Of a stretch of 64,000 bases of DNA, positions 26,801 through 33,739 are shown in pieces. Below the pieces are notes generated by a model. That model searched no databases and had not been told where the DNA came from. It saw nothing but the letters and a program-made list of their open reading frames with translations. Position 1 is the stretch's first letter. Each line of letters begins with the position of its first letter. The stretch is from the NCBI GenBank assembly GCA_032622095.1, contig CP136061.1, positions 66,345,127 through 66,409,126 of the forward strand, in the 5' to 3' direction. The stretch is from Siphonodentalium dalli. Taxonomy: Eukaryota > Mollusca > Scaphopoda > Gadilida > Siphonodentaliidae. Made by a program: the position numbers and the translations under genes.

Positions 26801-29139
26801 AAGGGACCGTTTGATTACTTTGAGTTATCCATGTGTTCGACTTATCCATTTCGACCATTTGGTGACCCAAAATTCCAACTAGTCGAATTAACTTCGACCC
26901 GAAAATAATTGTTTTCAACCTTGTGCACGCTATATACTCGCTCTAAATCAATAATCAGCGACTATGCTGATCATATACAGCAGACGGGATGATATTTGTT
27001 CTGATTATTTATTGAATAATGTAATAAAACACAGAATATGACAGCAAAAAATCAACAAATTTGCGGAAGAGATAACAAAAGTACATTTCATTTGAGCCGG
27101 AAGTGGTTACCATGAATATTATTTACAAAAATTAGGATTCAGGACTGGAAATGACTGGTGATCAAGGACAGTGGTTTCTGCATATATTTAGTCGTTGAAT
27201 CTTTCTTCAGTTTATCGCTGATTTCCAGCATTTTCATTAGGTCATCGGCCGTGTTTCCTTGCGTCATCATATATCGCATTACAAGGTCACAGCCATGTAA
27301 TGCATCATCTTGCGTTCCTTTGCCACCAATCACTAAAAAAGCCGTTCTTCAATGCTTTTAACATCAACTTTTTCTTTCCGTCATCAGATGGATGGCGCAT
27401 TTCTTCGTTTGAAACATCGTTTTCGTTTTGGGAAGACATGACTTAATGAAATTATTCTCTATATCAAGCGGTTTAAATATGATTTTTCATTTCGTCTGTC
27501 AACACTTTGCTAATCCTCACACGGTGGAAATTGACCCACACACCTCGTTAATATGCTAAATAAATAATGCATTAGGACAAACAAAGACTAAGAAACTTCA
27601 CAGCTTTTTATGCAATTGAATGGAAGCACCCTGAGTTAAAATCACATGGCGATGCGTCGCCGACGGCACTTCGACTTAACCATAGTAATTAGTGTTATAA
27701 GCTGACTGGTGGGACCAAATTTTGTTTCGCCTTAAGCGGGAAATTCGACTTATCCACCTTCGACTTAACCGTGATTATTCTATTGGCTTTGCACACAAGC
27801 TCAGCCGGGACCAGACAATGGCTTCGACTTAAGTGGGGTATTTGAGTCACCGACGTTCGACTTAACGTAGTTTGACTCTATACCAATGTCCGCATTACCG
27901 TTCCCATAGGCAAATTCTACCTGAAAAGATCCCAGACACTGTAGTTCCCTCAGTTTATATTTTTCTCAATGGCGATGATAAAATGAGTCTACAAATGAAT
28001 CTAACTATTTTTGAAGAATTCTAAAAATTTATTATTCATACACAACGATTTTAGTTGCTTAATTATAAATCAGTCAGCATCTTAGAACAGAATACCTAAC
28101 GTGTAACAAGACAAAGATTCCGTTCCATTACCCTCCCCTCCATCATCATGTATTTCCATGTTCAATGTATTTTATGTGTAACATAAGTATATATTTGTTG
28201 GATAAATGAGCAATGTTTAAACCAAAACTCAATGAACACCTGACTTGGCTAACTACTAACCTTAGCACCTGATACCAAGCGCAGACCTGTCGAGTCAAAG
28301 TTCAATGCAGTGATTTCCGATTTGTGTCCACTGAAGGTGATCGTACATTCGCCAGTGTTCAAGTCAAACACTTTGACCAATCCATCAGTGTAGCCGACAG
28401 CTATGTGACGTTTATTTGTAGCCTTTGCAATCTTGCTAACTTCACTCTTGTCACCGTGGAGAACGACATGCTGTGAAATTAATACAATTTACATCATATT
28501 GAAGGGCTTCAATGACGCATTTCTCTGCAAAATCAAGGTGCAATGACCACACTCCTATAGAGTATAGATATGAATCTTTGTTGCATTAACCACACAAAAA
28601 CATCAGGTATTTTTACAATTTTTATCAACTATAATCATTTCTGAATTCTGATGAGAGATTTAAACAACTATTTATACTATTCTTCTTTGGGTTAGACAAA
28701 AATGTTGGTGCTTGGTAAAAATAATTGGATGGATATCATAATAGACCTTGGCCTGTATATGTAGATTTGAATCATACCAGCTTTGGTTCAGATCAAATAA
28801 TCTAAACTTGAGTTACCAGTGGAAACCAAAAATGTTAACAAACTAATTTCATAATACGACCCATTTTTCAAATGGGGGCAAATACAAATTGAGCATATAT
28901 TTCATCTAGCATTTACGATGATCACTTATCAGGTATTAAAATGTAGATGGTGATGAAACAGAAGTTACCTTTTCAGAAGTTCTCAGATCCCAGATAATGA
29001 CATCTTCACAGGCTCCAACAGCACAGTACTTGCCTCTGGTTCCTCGGATCTCCAAAAGCAGAATATTCGATTTCTGACTTGCAATAACACCAAAAGCAGA
29101 GCTAGCAACGTATCTCAGATACTGTTTTGTTAATCCCAT
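10482..29139 (-). CDS. WDR3: WDR3 (Utp12/Dip2), 5' part of gene, 12 exons, C-terminus outside window
   Basis: WDR3 is the animal orthologue of yeast Utp12/Dip2, a nucleolar tandem beta-propeller protein of the UTP-B complex, which binds U3 snoRNP and helps build the small-subunit processome for 18S rRNA processing. The start [13 protein letters not shown] and motifs such as KIWN and [15 protein letters not shown] match the human protein as I remember it. Exons (minus strand, 5' to 3'): 29139-28969, 28470-28261, 24512-24394, 22587-22509, 22055-21960, 20335-20240, 19738-19637, 18483-18386, 15246-15111, 14585-14389, 12844-12751, 10583-10482. All introns are GT-AG, the phases agree, and the joined coding length is 1,500 nt without a stop. 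Acidic (exon 6) and lysine-rich (exon 8) stretches lie between the propellers as in the family. Human WDR3 is ~943 aa, so about 440 codons should lie beyond position 1. Confidence 0.95.
11016..11390 (+). repeat. Dispersed repeat R375, copy 1 (in WDR3 intron 12)
   Basis: The segment from 'ttaaagtgatgtgaaac' to 'ccataatgtctttaat' is matched along its length, in inverse orientation, by 51144-51521. Shared landmarks include 'tacattcctccagttg' (here) and 'caactggaggaatgta' (there). Both ends carry TTAAAG. There is no ORF and no recognised family; it behaves like a short interspersed or MITE-type element. Confidence 0.85.
11630..11860. repeat. Mollusc-type dispersed repeat with GACA/GGAC tail
   Basis: Contains 'gttggacggacctcataa', 'aaaaaatgtaggaataaa' and an ending in 'gacagacagatggacgg', 'caagcggattcc'. 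It is the same family as 13490-14130, in a single diverged copy. Confidence 0.6.
11861..12750. other. Intronic sequence without recognised content
   Basis: WDR3 intron 11-12 flank. 'cacactatgctattgttgta' and the upstream 'aatagcatagtgcgttttaa' form an imperfect inverted pair ~140 bp apart (11872-11895 and 11995-12018), possibly a small MITE. Nothing else was seen. Confidence 0.4.
12751..12844 (-). CDS. WDR3: WDR3 coding exon 11
   Basis: 94 nt encoding '[20 protein letters not shown]' and 'DRHVIIGTK', almost the human sequence. Acceptor ctttaag, donor gtcagt. Confidence 0.95.
13440..14135 (+). repeat. ~165-bp tandem repeat of mollusc dispersed family
   Basis: About four units. 'aaaaatgtaggaataaaagc' recurs at ~13531, ~13692 and ~13857, each followed by 'ggggataactccac', 'gcaggtgcacaggttccc' and 'ctgtgccaag'. 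It ends with 'gacggacggacaagctgatt' and a C-rich '...cccctccccccc' motif. I know this ending from mollusc repeats (memory). It lies in WDR3 intron 10. Confidence 0.75.
14389..14585 (-). CDS. WDR3: WDR3 coding exon 10
   Basis: 197 nt. Includes '[16 protein letters not shown]' and 'DLKIWN', the first blade of the second propeller. Donor gttagt; the split Arg codon continues in exon 11. Confidence 0.95.
14600..15110. other. WDR3 intron 9, no recognised element
   Basis: AT-rich intron. No ORF, tandem repeat or terminal inverted repeat was recognised. Confidence 0.4.
15111..15246 (-). CDS. WDR3: WDR3 coding exon 9
   Basis: 136 nt encoding '[13 protein letters not shown]' and '[20 protein letters not shown]', matching the human VEMSLQDEI and SAKIKSFDL region. 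Acceptor tttgcag, donor gtaatt. The preceding intron 8 (~3.1 kb) is mostly tandem repeat. Confidence 0.92.
15950..17140 (+). repeat. 'ggccataactc' tandem family ending in GACA/GGAC microsatellite
   Basis: Diverged units of ~150 bp contain 'gggccataactccg', 'ccatattcgaactcg' and 'accaaatttggttccgatca' (15957-16185, 16625-16760, 16775-16905, 16918-17050). They finish in a (GACA)n-(GGAC)n tract at ~17069-17131. 16186-16620 is an intervening stretch without clear units. ORFs through the microsatellite are artefacts. Confidence 0.8.
17330..18135 (+). repeat. Second cluster of the same dispersed family
   Basis: Units recur with 'aactcaagttatcatcc', 'cataactc(t/c)gg' and 'tgtattttgg' at ~17350, 17560-17720, 17770-17890, 17930-18060 and 18100. 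They are more diverged than the first cluster. Located in WDR3 intron 8. Confidence 0.7.
18386..18483 (-). CDS. WDR3: WDR3 coding exon 8 (basic stretch)
   Basis: 98 nt. '[11 protein letters not shown]' is followed by '[12 protein letters not shown]', the lysine-rich stretch that in human reads KKMKKARKKAK and may act in nucleolar targeting or RNA contact (inference). Donor gtgagt. Confidence 0.95.
18890..19630. other. WDR3 intron 7, no recognised element
   Basis: AT-rich sequence with no open frame or repeat that I could identify. Confidence 0.4.
19637..19738 (-). CDS. WDR3: WDR3 coding exon 7
   Basis: 34 codons, from [20 protein letters not shown] to 'ERILACH'. The RILACH motif is shared with human WDR3. 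Donor gtgagt. Confidence 0.95.
20240..20335 (-). CDS. WDR3: WDR3 coding exon 6 (acidic linker)
   Basis: 32 codons starting [14 protein letters not shown] and ending in '[14 protein letters not shown]', an acidic linker between blades where the human protein is also acidic and poorly conserved. Donor gtatgg is a weak match, but the phase-0 joins on both sides are consistent. Confidence 0.88.
20846..20875. repeat. Poly(C) tract, 30 bp
   Basis: Uninterrupted C30 in WDR3 intron 5, G-rich on the transcribed strand's complement. Confidence 0.95.
20995..21310 (+). mobile_element. tRNA-derived SINE candidate
   Basis: A perfect RNA polymerase III A box, tggctcagttgg (21012-21023), and a near-perfect B box, ggtttgaatcc (21076-21086), are in the right order and roughly the right spacing. 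An unrelated ~200-bp body with 'gcagtggagagattcct' and 'tgaaggtcattcctc' follows. The cloverleaf stems are not intact, so this is a retroposed SINE and not a tRNA gene. Intron 5 of WDR3, opposite strand. Confidence 0.7.
21614..21640. repeat. Poly(G) tract, 27 bp
   Basis: Uninterrupted G27 in WDR3 intron 5; translates as poly-Gly in a spurious ORF. Confidence 0.95.
21960..22055 (-). CDS. WDR3: WDR3 coding exon 5
   Basis: 32 codons in phase 0, with '[19 protein letters not shown]', a WD blade. Acceptor ttacag, donor gtacat. Confidence 0.95.
22509..22587 (-). CDS. WDR3: WDR3 coding exon 4
   Basis: 79 nt; completes the split Ser, then [20 protein letters not shown] and 'VGHRSE'. Donor gtgagt. 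The human protein has the same [10 protein letters not shown] motif. Confidence 0.95.
22600..23925. other. WDR3 intron 3, no recognised element
   Basis: Contains weak internal repetition of 'ctgagtaccagttaac'-like phrases (22636-22985, three or four diverged copies of about 70-100 bp). Otherwise nothing recognised. Confidence 0.4.
23930..23985 (+). mobile_element. Terminal fragment of the hAT family seen at 60.9-61.9 kb
   Basis: 'cctggcgccacccct' preceded by 'catagcccctgcatcggg' is the same arrangement as the right end of the 60887-61885 element. I found no matching left end nearby, so this is a relic end. Confidence 0.7.
24072..24293. mobile_element. Hairpin MITE (~220 bp palindrome)
   Basis: Two ~95-bp arms are nearly perfect reverse complements. 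The left passes 'aacttttcaggatttag' and 'tgttgccattcatcgg'; the right passes 'ccgatgaatggcaaca' and 'ctaaatcctgaaaagtt'. The outer ends are 'agtgatgccttaaataatcg' and 'cgattatttagggcattact'. The centre is a short repeat of 'agctttccgatg'. In WDR3 intron 3; its transcript would form a long hairpin. Confidence 0.9.
24394..24512 (-). CDS. WDR3: WDR3 coding exon 3
   Basis: 119 nt starting [20 protein letters not shown], very close to the human segment. Acceptor ttttcag, donor gtatgt; ends after two bases of a Ser codon. The preceding intron 2 is 3.75 kb and full of transposon remains. Confidence 0.95.
25850..26772 (-). pseudogene. hAT transposase pseudogene (C-terminal half)
   Basis: Reading the minus strand in one frame gives '[15 protein letters not shown]', then '[18 protein letters not shown]', then '[11 protein letters not shown]', then the C-terminal dimerisation region '[18 protein letters not shown]' and 'SERLFSKS'. 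These are the TRW, LDPR and hATC motifs of hAT transposases (ZBED-like group) in the right order. In-frame stops interrupt it at four or more places (for example right after LDPR), so it is dead. The 5' part is cut by the Tigger-like element that begins at 26774. It lies in WDR3 intron 2 on the same strand. Confidence 0.85.
26774..27878 (-). mobile_element. Tigger/pogo-like element remnant, 1.1 kb
   Basis: The ends are 'cagttaaacttcgttaagtc' and, reverse-complemented, 'gagtcaaactacgttaagtc', with TA on both sides (26772-26773 and 27879-27880). The inner sequence repeats 'ttcgacttaa' several times. CAGT(C/T)AAAC..CGTTAAGTCGAA is the type of terminal repeat found in Tigger-class pogo elements. 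It has inserted into the hAT pseudogene. Confidence 0.85.
27139..27333 (-). pseudogene. Tigger-type transposase C-terminal fragment
   Basis: 64 codons with '[17 protein letters not shown]' and 'SLITSHFQS' at the end. They resemble the C-terminal tail of Tigger/CENPB-like transposases (A-L-x-x-x-x-x-x-x-Y-x-x-Q ... Q-x-x-I-x-x-F). The DDE core is absent from the 1.1-kb element, so only the tail is left. Confidence 0.55.
27900..28255. other. WDR3 intron 2, 5' part
   Basis: AT-rich. It might include the severed upstream part of the hAT pseudogene, but no convincing motif was read. Confidence 0.35.
28261..28470 (-). CDS. WDR3: WDR3 coding exon 2
   Basis: 70 codons, phase 0 to 0. Contains '[18 protein letters not shown]' and '[14 protein letters not shown]', the second WD blade and the start of the next. 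Acceptor ...cacag, donor gttagt. Confidence 0.95.
28969..29139 (-). CDS. WDR3: WDR3 coding exon 1
   Basis: Encodes residues 1-57, [10 protein letters not shown] to DLRTSEK, with the first WD motif 'VIIWDLR'. The start ATG gives the family's invariant N-terminus. Donor gtaact follows AAAAG; the exon ends in phase 0. Confidence 0.95.
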
Positions 29140-29145
29140 ACTGCA

Positions 29146-29163
29146 TTAAATCATGTTGCACAT
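29146..29163 (-). promoter_or_regulatory. In-frame upstream ORF before WDR3 start
   Basis: Upstream of the WDR3 ATG the minus strand reads ATG TGC AAC ATG ATT TAA, then 6 nt, then the main ATG in the same frame. Two upstream AUGs with a stop this close could lower or gate initiation if they lie in the mRNA. A possible 3' splice site (tttttgcag, exon edge at 29171) would place them in a 32-nt leader exon. Confidence 0.4.
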
Positions 29164-29299
29164 GAAGTGAGCTGCAAAAATAAAACATTTATTAAAAAGT
29201 TACATATTGTCATAACATAAGGTTTTTCAATCTGCACTTGCTGCTAGTTGCAAAAATGAAGTTGAATGGGTGTTACTCCTTTTTGACAGAACTTCAAGT

Positions 29300-29497
29300 A
29301 TGGAAGAAGAGCTCTCAATGGGTTTAGTTTTCTGAGCATGGTCAATTTCTTGCTAATTATTTTTCTAGTACATGTACCTGTAAGTAATTATTCATTTCAA
29401 CATTTGTTAATAATGCAGTCAAGAAGCTCCCAGCATTTGAAGATCCTACAAAAAGTGCTGATCCAATTCGGGTATCTCCGGAGGATCTCAAAATCAG
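29300..29497 (+). CDS. Possible divergent host gene, first two coding exons
   Basis: ATG at 29300 gives MEEELSM, then a donor (gtttag at 29322). An acceptor ...aatgcag lies before 29419, and the exon 29419-29497 ends at gtatct. The join is in frame and continues VKKLPAFEDPTKSADPI and RVSPEDLKIR. The exon composition (charged, Pro-rich, no stop) looks coding, and the start is only 161 bp from WDR3's ATG in head-to-head orientation, the layout of a bidirectional housekeeping promoter. I do not recognise the protein. No further exon is visible because transposons begin at 29582. A second frame of exon 2 is also open, so chance is possible. Confidence 0.35.
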
Positions 29498-30259
29498 GTA
29501 TCTAGCTCCATGTAAGTTACAAGTTTTCTTTTTGTGTGCTGTGTTTTTTCAATATTACAATTTTGTTTCCATCCACTATTAGGCCGAAATTAAAATTATG
29601 TTTGTTTGTCCACTCCTGACCGACTCATTTTTACCACCCCCCCCCCCCCCCCCCCCCCCCCACCGACCGAAATATTTTTATTGCACATCCCTAAAATTGT
29701 TTGTTTTTTTGTTTGTCAAAATCGGCTAACCCGTTTCCTCTTAGCGGCAATCCTTTGCCGTCCGGAACATATTACTCCGTACTTTTTCTACATCCGGTAC
29801 TGGCTCATCGGAACTACTCCGTGTGCATAATCAAGTCGTTTACGTTACGGAATCGACCGAAATGAGGCGAATGATCGCGGCTGTCAAGGTCATCTGCGAC
29901 CGCAGAAAAGGTTCCCAAAATAGACAATGCGTCTGAAATCAGAGACAACATAGCCGCTCTCGAATTAGAGAAAGTTTCTCAGAAACTTGTGACACTTTGT
30001 GTGTCGGTAATAAAAAGAACATTATTTTCTAAGACTAAACAGCCCGTGCAAACTTGCGTTTTAGTTCAAAATATAATAATTATCATGGGACATTTATTGA
30101 ACGAAGTGTCCAGCGATGCGGAATGTGAGCATTCCAGTGTGGAAGTGGAATTGAGTTGAAGTTTCAGGGACCTAGATATCTTTACTCCTGAGTGTAAAGA
30201 TCCCATTCAGATTGCTTTGGACTTAGAAAAAACACTCAAATTTGTGAAATTTACACTGA

Positions 30260-30435
30260 CAGAGAGTGCCTGAAAGTGAAACAGCACAAAACAGGAAGGA
30301 TCAGCGCACCAATGCTTTCGATATGCTTTTGGGAACATCAAAAGAAAAGGTTCTGCCCAAGTTTCTTCCAAAGGAAAACATGAATCTTAATGATAAATAT
30401 ATTATTATTAAAATTAATAAATTAAAAATGATTTA
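30260..30435 (+). pseudogene. Unrecognised coding fragment inside the TTA element
   Basis: An open stretch reads 'RKDQRTNAFDMLLGTSKEKV' and 'LPKFLPKENMNLNDK'. The charged, non-repetitive composition looks like protein-coding sequence. There is no start codon at its left edge (a TGA precedes it). I do not recognise the family; it may be element-encoded or captured host sequence. Confidence 0.4.
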
Positions 30436-30837
30436 AAAAAAAAATTTGAGTTAAATTGTGCTATTATTACTCCAACCTTTCTTTGAGAATATGTCACAAA
30501 TATGCCATGGGGTGTCCACTTTATATTCCTCCCCCACCCTGTCCCAACCAATCCCACCGCGACGCCCACCCAGTTCTTGTTCAATTCCGGCTTGTATATA
30601 GCTTGAATTGAGAATATTTTGAAGGTTTCACGGCTGCAGCAGGCATGCTCCAACGCTGGTAACTGGAGACGACTCAAATGACACCACTCTGGATGTAAGT
30701 TGTAAGACCATGTGTTCAATGAATAAAATCTGAGAGACACTGTCAGGCCACCCCACACACCTAAATGTAACTGCCCTATCTTCTGACTAAAAATCCGGGA
30801 TACATGCATCGATCCTGCCATCGATCCCTTGATATAC

Positions 30838-31041
30838 ATGTCAATTGAACAACAATCTTGTGAAGCTCATGTTGAATTTGCTTCATACTCTTCGCAAGAG
30901 AGTCTGGACATCTGCTGCCACTGCTGTGGGCCTAACTGCACAAGGGAACCTGACATATTAAAGAGATACAAGGTGGTGCTGCCAGTGTGCAAGAAATGTG
31001 CAGAAATTCACAAGGAGATCCCAAAGAGGAGTCCAAGATAA
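30838..31041 (+). pseudogene. Cysteine-rich C-terminal fragment inside the TTA element
   Basis: 67 codons from an in-frame ATG to a stop. The spacing C-C-H-C-C-G-P-N-C then 'LPVCKKCAEIHK' (CCxCC...C, VCxxC) resembles a small zinc-binding finger. It ends 'IPKRSPR'. It probably forms the 3' part of the same protein as the 30260-30435 fragment (same strand, ~400 bp apart), whose function I cannot name. Confidence 0.4.
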
Positions 31042-31326
31042 AGTCCTAATGACAAGTTTCAGCAATATAACTAGTCAAATAAAGCATGCCGAATCATGAT
31101 ATTTGTGATATGTTTTATTATATGGGAAAATTATAACATGGTATAAATATCAGGTCTAATGAAAAAATAAAAATATTTACCTACCTACCTACCCACTTCC
31201 AAAATCTACGGTCGGGAGTGGACAACCACATATATTTTTAACAGTGGCCTTAGGCCAAAACAAAAAAAGGTGTGCTTTCTATTACATGCTAAAACAAATT
31301 AGGGTAGGTACTCTCAGGGGCCCAAT

Positions 31327-31415
31327 AGCAGTACAGGTCGGAATAATAGTACAGGGTGGAAAATCTATCAAAATTTAATAACAGTACAGGTCAGAATAAT
31401 AGTACAGGGTGCACC
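31327..31415. repeat. ~58-bp direct repeat, two copies
   Basis: 'cagtacaggtc(g/a)gaataa' followed by 'tagtacagggtg' occurs at ~31330 and ~31388. Confidence 0.75.
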
Positions 31416-31991
31416 AGATCATACATATAAATGTACCAGATATCTGCTATACTAGTACATAGTTTATTGTAGTGATGTTCCGATAAATTGGAATTGGAAT
31501 CGGCCGATAACAGCCCATCGAATATTAATCGTACCTCGCAGTTGAACATCGGCTTTTACCGATTATCAAAACAAAACAAAAACGTTCTAGTATCTAATAA
31601 ACGTACGCAATACAACTGTAGTATTGAATGTAAAACGCACTTGTAACAGCCTAAAAAGAAGCTATTGTCATCGTCCAAACAGTCTGATATGATTATATAT
31701 AAGCATGGCAATACACCTGCCCGACATATTGCGTGTAGTAGGAAGTTATCGGTTCAATAGCACGGACACGAAATAGATTCAAAGAAAGCTTTAAACAGCT
31801 GACCTCATCACATTTTAGTTTCCTGTTGAGCATGTGCCATGTGACGTCACATGCCATGTCAATAATTTGAAGCACACACTGAATGAATTAGTAGTCGTGA
31901 TCAGAATTGTCTTAAATAACGACCAACGTGAGGAGAGGCATAATTAGCTTTTTTGTCTGTGGGGGACAATATGGTGAAGTAGTCCCAAATT

Positions 31992-33130
31992 TAGGGGCGA
32001 TACGGTAACATACGATGCATGCACCGATACAAATCCTTAAATATCGTCATATTGCGATACACGTAAAATTCATAATAAATGTTTACTGTACGAAAACTTC
32101 GAAAAGCATAGTCACTTGATCGGCTATTAAGATATATCGAGAGTTTCAGTCCTAAAACAAAGTTAAAACAAGACTTCGCATGTGCATATATAGCTTCGCG
32201 CGAAAGTGATGAAACGTACTATAATGTGTCCGTGCTGCACGTGCATCGCGTGTTTGATTAGAGCCGGTGCATATTTACGCCACATGGCACAATTGATATA
32301 TAACTTCCCGTTTGGTTTTCGGAAGAACATGTCACGTGTGCTCGCAGCTGACGCACAACTGCCTTATAAATATACCGGTACTTTCCGCGGTACCCTTCAT
32401 TTTGACCGCGTAATCGCGCGTCACTCGAACTCAATTCGTATAGTTACGAGTCCAGTGGTCTGAATCTAGTACATTGTATTTAGAGTTACTCCTCTTACAT
32501 TGGCAGCTCCGCGTTTTGTGATTTATTAACAAGTGATTTCAAGCATGATCACTTACGGACTTTCTTTGTGCAAGTCTTGATTACCCGATTTTGTGGTCAT
32601 CGTCCTTGAACTCTTGAGTTTCAACATCCGTTTTTTTTAAATAAGCTTTGTAAATGTAATGGCGTCTATGGAGCCAGCAGTTGAGATTCCTCAGCAATCG
32701 CAGGAAAAATTCATTATAAAACCCAAACCCGCAGACAAATACAAGTCTAAAGTTTGGCAGCACTTCGGTTTGTTAGCTACCCTAGTAAATGGGATAAAGA
32801 GTGTTTTCGACTGCTGGCGATATTATAAATGCTCAGCGCTCAATGCTGAACTCAGAAAATGTTGACACTTTAATTTTTTTGAGAAAGAACCTGCGTTACC
32901 ATTAACTTACCAATAAATAGTCGATCTTGTATTTACTGTTTAGAGTAGATCAGACTCATAATAACTATTGACTTGTTTGAGTTGTCATGTTTGATTTGAT
33001 TAAATTCTGAAACAATGTCTGGAGTGTATCTATGTAGTATGTATATATGTATCTAGATACGCACTCGTATCGCGAACGGTGTATCGAGATACGTATCGTA
33101 TCGTGGCACTAGCGTATCTTCCCACCCCTA
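31992..33130. mobile_element. Nested hAT-type element, 1.14 kb
   Basis: It begins 'taggggcgatacggta' and ends (reverse-complemented) 'taggggtgggaagatacg', with a perfect 8-bp duplication cccaaatt at 31984-31991 and 33131-33138. It sits wholly inside the 31470-33729 element, so it inserted later. The subterminal regions are rich in 'gatac' / 'gtatc' motifs. Confidence 0.9.
32659..32865 (+). pseudogene. hAT BED-type zinc-finger remnant
   Basis: 68 codons beginning MASMEPAVEIPQQSQ, followed by 'KYKSKVWQHFG' and a degraded finger region containing 'CWRYYKC'. K-S-x-V-W-x-x-F is the usual opening of the BED zinc finger at the N-terminus of hAT transposases. No catalytic domain follows within the element. 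Confidence 0.6.
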
Positions 33131-33739
33131 CCCAAATTGCACTTATTTTTTCGCTCCGCAAGTCGCCATTGTTATAGTGATGCTCTCATTACAAGTTACA
33201 GCATAGGCAATGAAATATGCTTAGCTCCACATTGAACTTGGGGACAGTCTCTTGAAACAGAAATTGAGTAGGCGGAACTATAAAAGTTTCCCAGTTGTTA
33301 AAAGACAAAAGGTGTGACCAATGGGAATTTGGTAAATCTCAGACAAATATGACAGCAATTATTATCCATCAATCTAAATTTAGTTAATAATCATCACCAT
33401 TCCATACATTGTCACAACTTACAAGTATTCAATCAAGACTTTTACACACACGGTTATAAGTTACTCGGTCATAAGTTACCCGGCACCTTTGATCTCTTTG
33501 TCAAAACAACTACCAGTATATATCAAAGGCAATGCATAACTGACGTTGATGGAAATACTTTTGCGACAGTGTGTATATATTTCTTTTATGTATTTGGCTT
33601 TGAAACTATACTGGGATAGATAGTGCAATGAGAAGAAATATATAAACATCGGAATCGGAAATCGGCCGATTGTGCCTCCAGTTATCGGAAATCGGTCTGA
33701 CGGACTTTTTCATTATCGGAACATCACTAGTTTATTGTT

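Larger units (their letters stand above)
29582..31249 (+). mobile_element. TTA-flanked DNA element, 1.67 kb (PIF/Harbinger-like size of duplication)
   Basis: The imperfect ~45-bp inverted ends both contain 'ggcc', then 'ttgtccactcc(t/c)gaccg'. Immediately outside is TTA on both sides (29579-29581 and 31250-31252). A 3-bp TWA duplication is typical of PIF/Harbinger. A C25 tract (29637-29661) follows the left end. It contains two plus-strand coding fragments but no recognised transposase core. Superfamily placement is tentative. Confidence 0.6.
31470..33729. mobile_element. Outer hAT-type element, 2.26 kb including a nested insertion
   Basis: The ends are 'tagtgatgttccgataa' on both sides (inverted). 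The flanks carry a perfect 8-bp duplication, gtttattg, at 31462-31469 and 33730-33737. Subterminal 'atcggccgat' motifs recur near both ends. Removing the nested element leaves ~1.1 kb, so it is non-autonomous. Confidence 0.9.

Noticed and set aside
30414-30839. 141-codon minus-strand ORF
   Set aside because: Overlaps the TTA element interior; no motif, and the plus-strand fragments on either side look more coding.
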